From Thermoplasmatales archaeon (GTDB lineage Archaea > Thermoplasmatota > Thermoplasmata > Methanomassiliicoccales > Methanomethylophilaceae), in the NCBI GenBank assembly GCA_012520845.1, contig JAAYNL010000015.1, forward strand, positions 62,001 to 126,000: a stretch of DNA of 64,000 nt, written 5' to 3'. This document shows, piece by piece, positions 17,700 through 26,387 of this stretch (positions are counted from its first letter, which is position 1; every line of letters starts with the position of its first letter). The notes under the pieces were generated by a model. It saw only the letters and a list, made by a program, of their open reading frames with translations. It searched no databases and had not been told where the DNA came from. A program made the position numbers and the translations under genes.

Positions 17700-18797
17700 A
17701 TGACGGAATTCGAGGTCGACAAGCTGGAGAAGGTGCGCAACGCGGTGAACGTGTGCACCATGTGCGGCTTCTGCAAGAGCGTGTGCCCGTCCTTCAAGGC
17801 CATCGGCTGGGACTCCGCCCTTTCCAGGGGCAGGATCGCCCTGACCTACGGCCTGCTGACCGGGGAGATAGAGCCGGACGAATCGGTGGTGGAGAACATG
17901 TACACGTGCACCACCTGCGCCGACTGCGTCAGGAGGTGCCCCTCGAAGGTCGACATCGTCGAGATCATCGAGATGTGCAGGTCCGACCTGGTGAAGGCCG
18001 GGGCCATTTTGCCGAAGCACAAGGCGATCTGCGAGAACATCGTCAGGCTGAACAACCCCTACGGCGAGAAGAAGTCCATCAAGGACACCATTGGCCGCAA
18101 GCCGAAGAAGGCCAAGGTCGGCTACTTCATCGGGTGCACCGCCACATACCGGGACAAGGAAATCGCCAAGTCGACGATGTCCATCCTGGACAAGCTGAAG
18201 GTGGACTACACCACGCTGGACGAGGTCTGCTGCGGCTCCGTCATGCAGCGCGTGGGCTGGGACGACGCCGATTCCGTGAAACTGTTCAAGAGGAACGTCG
18301 ACCACATCAGGTCCCTGGGCGTGGAGACCCTGGTGCTGTCCTGCGCCGGGTGCTACCGCATGTTCAAGGACGAGTACCCCAAGCACGTCGAGGTGCCGTT
18401 CAGGGTTTTGCACATATCCGAGTTCCTGGCCGAGAGGGAACTGAAGCTGAAGTCCATGAAGGGCAAGATCATAACGTACCACGACCCCTGCCACCTGGGC
18501 AGGCACATGGGCGTGTACGAGGCGCCCCGCAAGGTCCTCAAGTCGATACCCGGCGCGATATACGAGGAGATGGAGTTCAACAGGGCCCAGAGCCACTGCT
18601 GCGGCGGGGGCGGCGGCGTCAGGTCGGCCTTCCCTGAGGATTCCAAGAGGATCGCGGACACCAGGATGGAGGAGGCGGAGTTCGCCGACATCGTCGTGAC
18701 GACGTGCCCGTTCTGCGTCAGCAACCTGAACCTCGGCAAGGGCGACCGCAGGATCCGCGTGGCGGACCTGACGGAGATCGTGGACGAGCTGCTATGA
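17700..18797 (+). CDS. GlcF/HdrD-like iron-sulfur oxidoreductase subunit
   Basis: 365 residues. Two N-terminal [4Fe-4S] motifs are complete (Cys19, 22, 25, 29 in CTMCGFCKSVCP; Cys70, 73, 76, 80 in CTTCADCVRRCP). Two CCG domains follow, with EVCCGSVMQ plus LSCAGCYRM in the first and HCCGGGGGVRS plus TTCPFC in the second. This is the architecture of glycolate/lactate oxidase subunit GlcF and of heterodisulfide reductase subunits. Placed directly after larA, it probably takes part in 2-hydroxy-acid oxidation or in electron transfer to the heterodisulfide pool. The expected FAD-binding partner (GlcD-type) is not adjacent. Confidence 0.82.
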   Translation: MTEFEVDKLEKVRNAVNVCTMCGFCKSVCPSFKAIGWDSALSRGRIALTYGLLTGEIEPDESVVENMYTCTTCADCVRRCPSKVDIVEIIEMCRSDLVKAGAILPKHKAICENIVRLNNPYGEKKSIKDTIGRKPKKAKVGYFIGCTATYRDKEIAKSTMSILDKLKVDYTTLDEVCCGSVMQRVGWDDADSVKLFKRNVDHIRSLGVETLVLSCAGCYRMFKDEYPKHVEVPFRVLHISEFLAERELKLKSMKGKIITYHDPCHLGRHMGVYEAPRKVLKSIPGAIYEEMEFNRAQSHCCGGGGGVRSAFPEDSKRIADTRMEEAEFADIVVTTCPFCVSNLNLGKGDRRIRVADLTEIVDELL

Positions 18798-19600
18798 TCC
18801 CGCACCCGACGCCCTGGCGCCGGGGCACGGTCACGTACGAGAGGCCCAAAATAATGGGCATCCTGAACGTCACGCCGGATTCGTTCTCCGACGGGGGCCG
18901 CCACAACGCTCCGAAGGAGGCGCTGGAACACGCGTTCCGCATGGTGGACGAGGGCGCCGACATGATAGACATAGGGGGCGAGTCCACGCGGCCTGGGTAC
19001 GTCCCGGTGTCCGCCGAGGAGGAGATTGCCAGGCTGGTGCCGGTCATCAGGGACCTGGCGCCGTCCATAGACATACCGATAACCGTGGACACGATGAAGG
19101 CGGAAGTCGCCAGGGCGGCGATAGACGCCGGTGCGGCGATCGTGAACGACATCTACGGGCTCAGGGGCCCCGGCATGCTGGAATACGTGGCGGAATCCGG
19201 TGTGCCGGCGATAATAATGCACCTGCGCGGTCGACCGGGGGATACCCACGACGAGGACATGGAGGGGGACGCCGTCGCAATCGTCAAGACATTCCTATCC
19301 GAGAGGATCGAGGCCGCATTGGACGCGGGCGTCAGGGAGAGCCAGATCATTACCGATCCCGGCGTCGGATTCGGGAAGACCCACGCGCAGAACCTGGAGA
19401 TAGTGGACAGGTCCGGGGAATTCCGCCTGGGCCATCCCGTGTTGATAGGCGTCTCGAGGAAACGGTTCCTCGCCCACGCCATGCCGGGCATGGACAGGGA
19501 GGCCGCCAGCGTCGAGATGGCCGTGAGGGCCATCGGGGCGGGGGCGGACATCATCCGGACCCACGACGTGGGTGCGTTGAAGGAAGCGATTTTCCGCTGA
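18794..19600 (+). CDS. folP: Dihydropteroate synthase
   Basis: 268 residues, TIM barrel. Motifs: KIMGILNVTPDSFSDGG (pterin-binding entry), MIDIGGESTRPG, ITVDTMK, IVNDIYG, IITDPGVGFGKT and GVSRKRFL. In bacteria it joins pterin pyrophosphate to p-aminobenzoate; in methanogens related proteins may serve pterin/methanopterin or folate routes, so the exact arylamine is uncertain. The ATG at 18794 overlaps the TGA of the Fe-S gene (ATGA), so it is translationally coupled in the larA operon. Confidence 0.9.
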   Translation: MIPHPTPWRRGTVTYERPKIMGILNVTPDSFSDGGRHNAPKEALEHAFRMVDEGADMIDIGGESTRPGYVPVSAEEEIARLVPVIRDLAPSIDIPITVDTMKAEVARAAIDAGAAIVNDIYGLRGPGMLEYVAESGVPAIIMHLRGRPGDTHDEDMEGDAVAIVKTFLSERIEAALDAGVRESQIITDPGVGFGKTHAQNLEIVDRSGEFRLGHPVLIGVSRKRFLAHAMPGMDREAASVEMAVRAIGAGADIIRTHDVGALKEAIFR

Positions 19601-19638
19601 TATCATACGTTATTTAGTGAAATCCAATGTCATGCCCG

Positions 19639-20892
19639 TCACTGCGATGCCATGCCGTTGAACAGGTCGTCAAGCATCCTCATGGCCCCCTTGGCGCCTA
19701 GGATCGGTCTTTCCCTGAATCTCAGCCTTATCGGCGACGGCTTGCCCATGTCGACGCCCACGGAACACATGCCCTCGTCCTCGAGGAGCCTTGCAGTATG
19801 GCCGTCGGCGAAGGCGGCGTCCGCCCTCGTCATGCAGATTTCGCGGCCCAAGGCGTCATCGCAGCCGATGCTGGAAAGGAAATTTTCCAATTCCCTGCGG
19901 TAGTCCGGGTCCCACCATTCGCGGGACTCGATGCATACCGGAAACATGGCCAGGTATTCGTACAACCATCTCGACAGCGGTAACGCAAGGGAGTTTTCCA
20001 GCTTGACGGAAAAAGTGGCGCCCCTGGCCATTATCCCCGCGTTGAGGCCGCTGGCCAATACGTTCGAGGCGCGTTTCCCGATTTTTTCAACCATCGTAAG
20101 GGCTTTGCCGGGATTCTTTCCCGTGGCTTCGGCGACCGCAAGGATCCAGTCCGACGTCGCATCGAACCCGAGGGGCGCTCCGGGACATATTGTGGGGATG
20201 CCCATCCTTTCATACGCTTCCGCGGTTGCGGCGCAGAACTCGGGGAGGACGGCGACGTTCACGTCAGCGCGTGCCGACGAAACCAATTCGTCGACGGCGC
20301 AACCCGCGCCCACGAAGGCGCCGACCTCAAGACTCAGCGCATCCAGGTAAGCGCGCAGCTCGTCGGCGGTGTCTTCCCACCCTTCGAGCAGGATAGGCAG
20401 GCCGAGGACGTTCACGACGTCCGTTTCCCTTTCCATGGGGCGGCAGACGGCGGACACCATTTTCGCTATGGTCGAATCATACCCGACGTGGGCGGGCTTG
20501 GACATGTGGCATTCCTCGAGTATTATCGTTATCCCCGGGAAAGTGGATCTGGTGGCGGCACCGTGCAAATCGTCCCCGATCAGGGAAGTACCAGGCGTGG
20601 AAACCACGACGCACATCTCCGCATCGTCGACGGTGTCGAGGAGTTCGGTCACCTTGTAGTCTGCCCCGTTGATGTAGTCCTCCTCGTCCACGTACGTGCA
20701 GGGGACCCTGGGGTGCCCGAAATAGAAGGGCCCCTCCCTTGGCGCGTATTGCCTAAGGGCCTCCCTCGCGGAGAGCAGCGCGGTGTGCGTCCTGCAGCCA
20801 CCGGGGCCGTGGAGCACCGCCCTGCATCCGACGACGCTTTCCGCCGCCATGATCGAGGCGAGGTAACCGTCCATCGTGATTGGGAAAGTCAT
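19639..20892 (-). CDS. NifK-like nitrogenase-superfamily subunit, unit 1
   Basis: 417 residues, the component-1 (NifD/NifK/ChlB) fold. Visible: LHGPGGCRTH with Cys33 as the likely iron-sulfur ligand, RVPCTYVDEEDYINGA, STPGTSLIGDD, and VGAGCAVDEL. There is no sign of FeMo-cofactor ligands. It is the obligate-looking partner of the NifH-NifD fusion directly upstream: its ATG at 20892 overlaps that gene's TGA. By analogy with BchN-BchB it would complete a heterotetramer binding one cluster per half. CfbD-like tetrapyrrole reduction is the nearest known theme, but the substrate is unknown. Paralogues are at 30165-31412 and 34089-35345. Confidence 0.78.
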   Translation of the reverse strand: MTFPITMDGYLASIMAAESVVGCRAVLHGPGGCRTHTALLSAREALRQYAPREGPFYFGHPRVPCTYVDEEDYINGADYKVTELLDTVDDAEMCVVVSTPGTSLIGDDLHGAATRSTFPGITIILEECHMSKPAHVGYDSTIAKMVSAVCRPMERETDVVNVLGLPILLEGWEDTADELRAYLDALSLEVGAFVGAGCAVDELVSSARADVNVAVLPEFCAATAEAYERMGIPTICPGAPLGFDATSDWILAVAEATGKNPGKALTMVEKIGKRASNVLASGLNAGIMARGATFSVKLENSLALPLSRWLYEYLAMFPVCIESREWWDPDYRRELENFLSSIGCDDALGREICMTRADAAFADGHTARLLEDEGMCSVGVDMGKPSPIRLRFRERPILGAKGAMRMLDDLFNGMASQ

Positions 20893-22991
20893 GCGGACCT
20901 CCACCCCTCCACGGCGGGGGCGTGGAGCACCCTCCAGAGTCTTTCGGCGTACTCCAGGATGCCCGCCAACCCGGGCTGGGGCCTTCCGATCGGCCAGCAC
21001 CTGGTTTTGATCTGCAGGTCGGAATACAGGTCGGACAGGACCAGGTCGGGGGACAGTTCCTCAACGTCGGAGGCAACATGCCCCGAGGAGTGGATCTCCT
21101 TCCCCTCGGAAGCCTCGCTGCCCATGAACCACCGGTTGTAGGTGGCCTCCCTGGTTTTCAAGACACGTACCCCGAGGTCTTCCAGCAATTCGTACAGCCA
21201 GTCGTTTTTGTCCGTCGGCCTTTCGACGATTAGGACGGACCTTCCCTCGGTACGCTTCCTTATCCCGCGAATCCCATTCTCGTATTCCAAGCGCATTCTG
21301 GACTTAACCCCTTCCAGGTTCCTGCCGGTAAGGGAGGAAACCTCGTCCAGCCACCTTTCGGCGGCCGCCATGCCCGTGGGCAACGGCTCCCTCATCAGCC
21401 TAATCCCGAAACGTTCGCAAATCATGTCCGCCGTCCTGGTGAAAGTGAAATCGTCCTGGGCCTTCACGGCGAAGGCCGCCCTCCCCATCGCCCTTATGTC
21501 GGACACGTCGCATTTCCCCGGATAGATTGTGTTGACGCGAAAGCCAGCGTCCCTTATCAGTTTCTCCACGGATTCGTCTAGGGCGGATTCGAATCTTCTG
21601 TGGGAACGGTAATCCCCGATGATGTTGATTAAGCCTGGGTCTTTCGTCTCGGCAGGCTCGACAAGGTCAAGGACGGCGTTTATGCACAAATCCCGCCCAT
21701 GTATTACGGTGCCCGCGGACACGCCGTTCGCGGGCACGGGCACGACCCTGATGCCAAGCTCCTCGGAAAGCTCGGCACAGCATCCGACGACGTCGTCGCC
21801 GATCATCCCCGGGACGCACATCGAGACGACGAACACGACATCGTCGCCCTTTCCCGCCCTTTCCCTCACGACCGACCTGAGCGACTCCAGGCCGCCGAAC
21901 ACCGAGGACGAACCGTCGAGGTTCGTGCATGAGACGCGTTTCCAGAAGGAACGGGCGTTCCCCCGCAAATCCCTGTAGGGCGTGAGGGTGTCGGAAAAAT
22001 AGCAGGACATCACGTACGCGCAGCTCGTCGGCCCGTGGACGACGGTGTGCGTCCCATCCACCATGGCGGAGTATCCTATCGCCCCGCCCCCCGCGCAGGA
22101 TTTCAGGGACCTGCCGTCGGAGACGGGGTTCAACATTCTTTTGTAACCGGCCTTGTCGATGTTTTTTATCGGATTCCCTTTGGCGACGTCGTCCATGGCG
22201 TCGTCGCCCAATGGCCTTGGGCGGTACAGGGAGGACGGATCCATGGATTTGGAGACCACGTCCTCGGCTATTTTTTTCAGGGCGACGTCCGCTTCGCTGC
22301 CGGGATGGGCCTCCGACAGGGTCATTCCCCTCGACTCCGCGTCGGCGAAGAGCGGGTCCCTGGGTATGCACGAAACTATGGGGAGGCCGACCCCTTCGGC
22401 GAAGTTCCGGACGTATTCCAATTCGTTCTCCATGCCGCGCATGTTCAATATTAAGCCGCCGACCCTCGGGGTGCCGTCGTCGTAGTTCTGCAACCCCTTC
22501 AGGATGTTGTTCGCCGCATAAAGCGACATGAATTCGCCGGACGTCACTATGTACACGGCATCGGCGTTGCCCTTCCTGAGCGGGACGGCGAACCCGCCAC
22601 AGACGACGTCGCCGAGCACGTCGTACAGTTTGTAGTCGTAGCCGCCGTCGTTGAGGCCTTCGCCGTCGAGGAAGTCGAACATAGTCAATATCCCGCGGCC
22701 CGCGCACCCCACTCCCGGTTCGGGCCCGCCTGCCTCGATGCAGCTGACGCCACCTGATCCAGGGAGCACGACATCGTCGAGGCTCCTGCGCTCCTTGGGG
22801 GTTTTCCTGAGGTAATCCAGGACGGTGTCCTGGGTTTTCCCGCCCAACAGCAGCCTTGTGGAGTCGTGTTTGGGGTCGCAACCGATCTGCACCACCTTCT
22901 TGCCCATCCCGGCGAGCGAATGCGAGACGTTGGCGGATATCGTGGATTTGCCGATTCCCCCCTTTCCGTATATGGCGACCTGGAACATCAT
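20889..22991 (-). CDS. NifH-NifD natural fusion, unit 1
   Basis: 700 residues. Residues 1 to about 260 are a complete NifH/BchL/CfbC-type ATPase: P-loop GKGGIGKST at 9-17, IGCDPKHDST, cluster cysteines Cys96 (GVGCAGRGI) and Cys131 ([10 protein letters not shown]). Residues from about 290 to 700 are a NifD-like domain with three cluster cysteines, Cys299 (KSCAGGGA), Cys324 (HGPTSCAY) and Cys392 (SMCVPGMIGDD). Reductase and catalytic half are thus on one chain, with no stop between. The start ATG-ATG follows GGGGGAT. It forms a two-gene unit with the NifK-like gene and is divergent from a BtuFCD-type importer. Confidence 0.82.
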   Translation of the reverse strand: MMFQVAIYGKGGIGKSTISANVSHSLAGMGKKVVQIGCDPKHDSTRLLLGGKTQDTVLDYLRKTPKERRSLDDVVLPGSGGVSCIEAGGPEPGVGCAGRGILTMFDFLDGEGLNDGGYDYKLYDVLGDVVCGGFAVPLRKGNADAVYIVTSGEFMSLYAANNILKGLQNYDDGTPRVGGLILNMRGMENELEYVRNFAEGVGLPIVSCIPRDPLFADAESRGMTLSEAHPGSEADVALKKIAEDVVSKSMDPSSLYRPRPLGDDAMDDVAKGNPIKNIDKAGYKRMLNPVSDGRSLKSCAGGGAIGYSAMVDGTHTVVHGPTSCAYVMSCYFSDTLTPYRDLRGNARSFWKRVSCTNLDGSSSVFGGLESLRSVVRERAGKGDDVVFVVSMCVPGMIGDDVVGCCAELSEELGIRVVPVPANGVSAGTVIHGRDLCINAVLDLVEPAETKDPGLINIIGDYRSHRRFESALDESVEKLIRDAGFRVNTIYPGKCDVSDIRAMGRAAFAVKAQDDFTFTRTADMICERFGIRLMREPLPTGMAAAERWLDEVSSLTGRNLEGVKSRMRLEYENGIRGIRKRTEGRSVLIVERPTDKNDWLYELLEDLGVRVLKTREATYNRWFMGSEASEGKEIHSSGHVASDVEELSPDLVLSDLYSDLQIKTRCWPIGRPQPGLAGILEYAERLWRVLHAPAVEGWRSA

Positions 22992-23068
22992 ATCCCCCGT
23001 GTCTCTGGATACGCAACATGGCGATTAAAGATGCGATGCCCGTCCTTCGGTTCAATATCCATCACATT

Positions 23069-23110
23069 TTGACCTGAGTCAACTATTTAACATTAATTAT
23101 TTATAATTAA
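23069..23110 (+). promoter_or_regulatory. Palindromic operator region between NifHD unit 1 and importer 1
   Basis: Two dyads lie in the divergent promoter: TTGAC-CTGA-GTCAA at 23069-23082, and a perfect TTAATTAT-TT-ATAATTAA at 23093-23110, which also serves as the TATA-like region for the solute-binding protein gene (ATG 23141). The AATTAAC half-site at 23105-23111 recurs at the other importer (38897-38912). A metal- or cofactor-sensing repressor is a natural guess. Confidence 0.45.
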
Positions 23111-23140
23111 CACCAATTGTGCAAACAAAAGAGGTTTTGT

Positions 23141-24235
23141 ATGACTGTGAATAAGACTGTATTGGTCGCTGCCGTAGCCATACTTGTCGTAGGCAGCGCC
23201 ATAGCTATCCCTCTCGTTTTCTTCAAACAGGAAAATGTGGAGAAAACCTACACGTTTGAAGATACCCTCGGTAATGAGATTTCGTTGGACATCCCGTTGT
23301 CGGGAGTCTGCATCACCAACCCTTATCTCGCCGTCAATATGAGATTGTACGGGCTTTCCGAATACGTTAAAGGCGCATCGTGGGATAGTCCGATGTTCAT
23401 GTTCGATCCGCTTGTCAAGGCTATTTATGAGGGGGTTCCGAACATTGGGTCCGACATGGCCCCGAACCCCACCTCCATATTGCAAACTGAATGCAACGTC
23501 GTCATCTCCACCGCGGGCGCCAGGGATGTCGGGAACGTTGATGTCCTCAAGGACCACGGAATCACCACGATTTTCCTTAGCGGCACGGGCATGACGGCGA
23601 TGGATGATATGGACATAATCAAAAAACTGTTTGGTGCCGAGAACAAGCAGAGCGTCAAGGATTTTGAAAACTTCTATCGCAACAGCGTAATGGACACCAA
23701 AGAGAAAATTGCCGCGTTGGGTCTCGATGAGTTCACGTTCTTGATACCCCATGCATGGGGAGGGACTACGCCACGCTATTCCGGTGTGGGGGCGCATGGT
23801 GGTTTGGCCATGAAAATGCTTACCCCCAAGGCGAAAAACCTGTTGAGTACGCTGGCCCCCGACGATAAGAGTTCATCGGTATTCGTTTCCTCCGACCTTA
23901 TAGCGGCGAATTTGGATAGCGTGGATTACGTATTCATCCTTGGCGTCGCGCCGGGAACGCCTAACGGAAGGGCCTTCCCTGATAATTTCATCGGTTGGGT
24001 CCCGTCGGCCCCCATGTCGCAGCCTTATGTCAACGAGAACGCCTATTGGTTCGATTACAATCTTTTCTTCACCCTCTTCGATTTCGTGGGATACATGGCC
24101 ATGGCTGAAATGCTAGGTGCCACGTTCGAGAAGACCGCGTTGGAGGCGGCGAACGGCGTTCTGGAGACGTATATCCCGGAGGCAACTCAATTCACGAATA
24201 TTTTCGGGAAACACACGCCGGCGGAAACCGTTTAA
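23141..24235 (+). CDS. ABC importer solute-binding protein (BtuF/FepB type), importer 1
   Basis: 364 residues. A single N-terminal hydrophobic segment (TVLVAAVAILVVGSAIAI, residues 5-22) would anchor or export it. The rest is a periplasmic-binding protein of the iron-siderophore/cobalamin class, with an early TFEDTLGNEISLD strand and a helical backbone. The ATG at 23141 follows GAGG at 23131; a TTG at 23117 is less likely. Permease and ATPase genes follow immediately. Ligand is unknown: siderophore, corrinoid, haem-like tetrapyrrole or nickel chelate all fit the family. A/T at third codon positions is more frequent than in neighbouring housekeeping genes. Confidence 0.8.
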   Translation: MTVNKTVLVAAVAILVVGSAIAIPLVFFKQENVEKTYTFEDTLGNEISLDIPLSGVCITNPYLAVNMRLYGLSEYVKGASWDSPMFMFDPLVKAIYEGVPNIGSDMAPNPTSILQTECNVVISTAGARDVGNVDVLKDHGITTIFLSGTGMTAMDDMDIIKKLFGAENKQSVKDFENFYRNSVMDTKEKIAALGLDEFTFLIPHAWGGTTPRYSGVGAHGGLAMKMLTPKAKNLLSTLAPDDKSSSVFVSSDLIAANLDSVDYVFILGVAPGTPNGRAFPDNFIGWVPSAPMSQPYVNENAYWFDYNLFFTLFDFVGYMAMAEMLGATFEKTALEAANGVLETYIPEATQFTNIFGKHTPAETV

Positions 24236-24244
24236 GGTGATGAT

Positions 24245-25339
24245 GTGGACGCGGTCCTCGAGAAATACGAGAGAGGCCTCAGGAAAAGCCGCGTCTTCAT
24301 CATTACCCTTCTTATTTCTACAATTGTACTATCCTTCGTCTCCATTTGCTGCGGATCGGTAATTTTCGCCCCGTCCAAGGTGGTGGAGGTGCTTGCCAAC
24401 AGGTATTTCGGCAGCACGTTCCCTGGCGTGCAATATTGGGAGGACATAGTCATCGTCAACGGCAGGCTGCCCAGAACGGCTATGTGCATATTGGCCGGCG
24501 TCAGTCTGGGGATGGCGGGGACCATGATGCAAGGAGTCCTCAGGAACCCCCTCGTGAGCCCGTTTACCCTGGGTGTGTCGTCCGCCGCCACTTTCGGTGC
24601 TGCTCTGGCAATCGTTTACGGGGCGGGCCTGTCGTTTTATACGGTTTCCGGGACGGTGTTCGGTCGCACTGTGTCGGGTGCGACCCTAATCACGGCTTTA
24701 GGCGCGTCAGCCCTTGGTATCATGAGCATATGCCTGGTATTCGCTCTCTGCCGCCGGAGGGACGTGAGCCGGTCGACCGTGATCCTCGCGGGCGTCGTGA
24801 TAGGGTATCTTTTCCAGGCCGGGGTGACGTTCCTAAAATACACGTCGAACGATGCGGCGTTGAGGGACATCACCGTTTGGACGATGGGTGGGATGTGGAA
24901 CTCCACTTGGGCCGCCGTCATCATATCGTTGCCAGTCGTGATTCTGGCGTCGCTTCTGCTTTGGAGGTTGGCGTTGGACGTCGACTCCCTGACTGCGGGT
25001 GACGACATAGCCAGAAGCACGGGGGTGGATGTAAAAAGGACCAGGACGCTCGTGCTGATCGTTTCCACGATATCCGTTTCCGTCTGCATGGGGTTCACCG
25101 GGGTTATAGGGTTCATCGGCCTGATGGGGCCGCACCTGTCCCGCATGGTGATTGGGAACAGGACGACCTTCCTGCTGCCTGCGTCCGGGCTTTTCGGTGC
25201 GTCGCTCCTCTTGGCATGCGATACACTGGGTCGTATAATCATGCATCCTGGGGAATTGCCGGCGGGCATCATAATGTACCTCGTGGGGGGGACGTTCTTC
25301 GTCTACCTCGTCCTCCGCAAGAACAACAGGGTGGTGTGA
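24245..25339 (+). CDS. ABC importer permease (FecCD/BtuC family), importer 1
   Basis: 364 residues with about ten hydrophobic segments. Family signatures: NGRLPRTAMCILAGVSLGMAG, MQGVLRNPLVSPFTLGVSS, and the C-terminal GFIGLMGPHLSRMVIG. Probably functions as a homodimer, since only one permease gene is present. A GTG start at 24245 is used because no ATG is in frame; GGTGAT lies just upstream. It ends with ATGA overlap into the ATPase gene. Confidence 0.9.
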   Translation: MDAVLEKYERGLRKSRVFIITLLISTIVLSFVSICCGSVIFAPSKVVEVLANRYFGSTFPGVQYWEDIVIVNGRLPRTAMCILAGVSLGMAGTMMQGVLRNPLVSPFTLGVSSAATFGAALAIVYGAGLSFYTVSGTVFGRTVSGATLITALGASALGIMSICLVFALCRRRDVSRSTVILAGVVIGYLFQAGVTFLKYTSNDAALRDITVWTMGGMWNSTWAAVIISLPVVILASLLLWRLALDVDSLTAGDDIARSTGVDVKRTRTLVLIVSTISVSVCMGFTGVIGFIGLMGPHLSRMVIGNRTTFLLPASGLFGASLLLACDTLGRIIMHPGELPAGIIMYLVGGTFFVYLVLRKNNRVV

Positions 25340-26142
25340 TGGGGTTCATCGTGAGGGGGTTGAAACAGGGGTACGGCCCCAAGACGGTCCTGGACGGCAT
25401 ATCCTTCGAGGCCGTCCCGGGGGAGACGCTCGGCGTCCTCGGCCCGAACGGTTCCGGGAAATCGACGCTGGTGAAGACCCTTTGCGGGATCCTCCCCCAT
25501 TCGGAGGGCGAGGTGCTGTGGGACGGGCGGGACGTCAAGTCCATCGACATAAAGGAATTCGCCAGGAACGTCGCCTACATCCCCCAGGACAATTCTTCCG
25601 TGGAGTACAACAACGTGTTCGACACCGTCCTTTTGGGGCGCAGGCCGCACACCGACTTCGGGTACCGGGACGAGGATCTGAAAAAGGCGGCGGAGGCCGT
25701 TCACACCATGGGGCTGGAGGACCTTTCCGACAAGGAACTGTCACGCATCTCCGGGGGCCAGAGGCAGAAGGTCCAGATCGCTAGGGCCATCGCCCAGGAG
25801 CCGAGGATGTTCGTCCTAGACGAACCCACGAGCGCGTTGGACCTCAGGAACCAGAACGTCACCATGCGGATAATGAACGGCATAAAGAGGAGGACGGGCG
25901 CCGGGATAATAATCGCCGTCCACGACCTCAATCTCGCGCTGAGGTATTGCGACAAGGTACTCATACTGAACGACGGCGGCATCTATTCCTTCGGCGAATC
26001 CAAGGACGCCATCACGGAAAAGGCGATATACGACGTCTACGGCGTACGCAGCAGGATCTACTCCGACGAGCACGGGACCTTCGTGCACACGTTGGAGGGT
26101 CTCGAGGACGACATGGAGTGGCCCTGTTGCAAATCGCATTGA
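25339..26142 (+). CDS. ABC importer ATPase (FecE/BtuD family), importer 1
   Basis: 267 residues. Walker A LGPNGSGKST, Q-loop in YIPQDNS, signature SRISGGQRQKVQIARA, Walker B MFVLDEPTSALD, switch histidine in AVHDLN. Energises the adjacent permease. The C-terminus carries WPCCKSH, an unusual vicinal cysteine pair plus histidine which could bind metal. The ATG at 25339 overlaps the permease TGA. The following 245 bp up to the MATE gene show no further gene. Confidence 0.92.
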   Translation: MGFIVRGLKQGYGPKTVLDGISFEAVPGETLGVLGPNGSGKSTLVKTLCGILPHSEGEVLWDGRDVKSIDIKEFARNVAYIPQDNSSVEYNNVFDTVLLGRRPHTDFGYRDEDLKKAAEAVHTMGLEDLSDKELSRISGGQRQKVQIARAIAQEPRMFVLDEPTSALDLRNQNVTMRIMNGIKRRTGAGIIIAVHDLNLALRYCDKVLILNDGGIYSFGESKDAITEKAIYDVYGVRSRIYSDEHGTFVHTLEGLEDDMEWPCCKSH

Positions 26143-26387
26143 CGTAGGCGGAATTCCGGTGTCGGCAATAATCACGTCATGTCCGATGCAGACAGGGAAA
26201 CCGCCAGCGTTTAGACGGCAGTTGGGCAATCGAAGCGGGGTCGATATAATCCGAATCCATGACGTTGGCATGCTGATGGCATCCATTTTCAATTTATGCC
26301 CATGGGAATCGGGCGTTGGAAGCCGTTTGAAGCATAATATCAATATGCATTAAAGTCTTACAGAACGCGTTAGACGGTTTGAATCGC

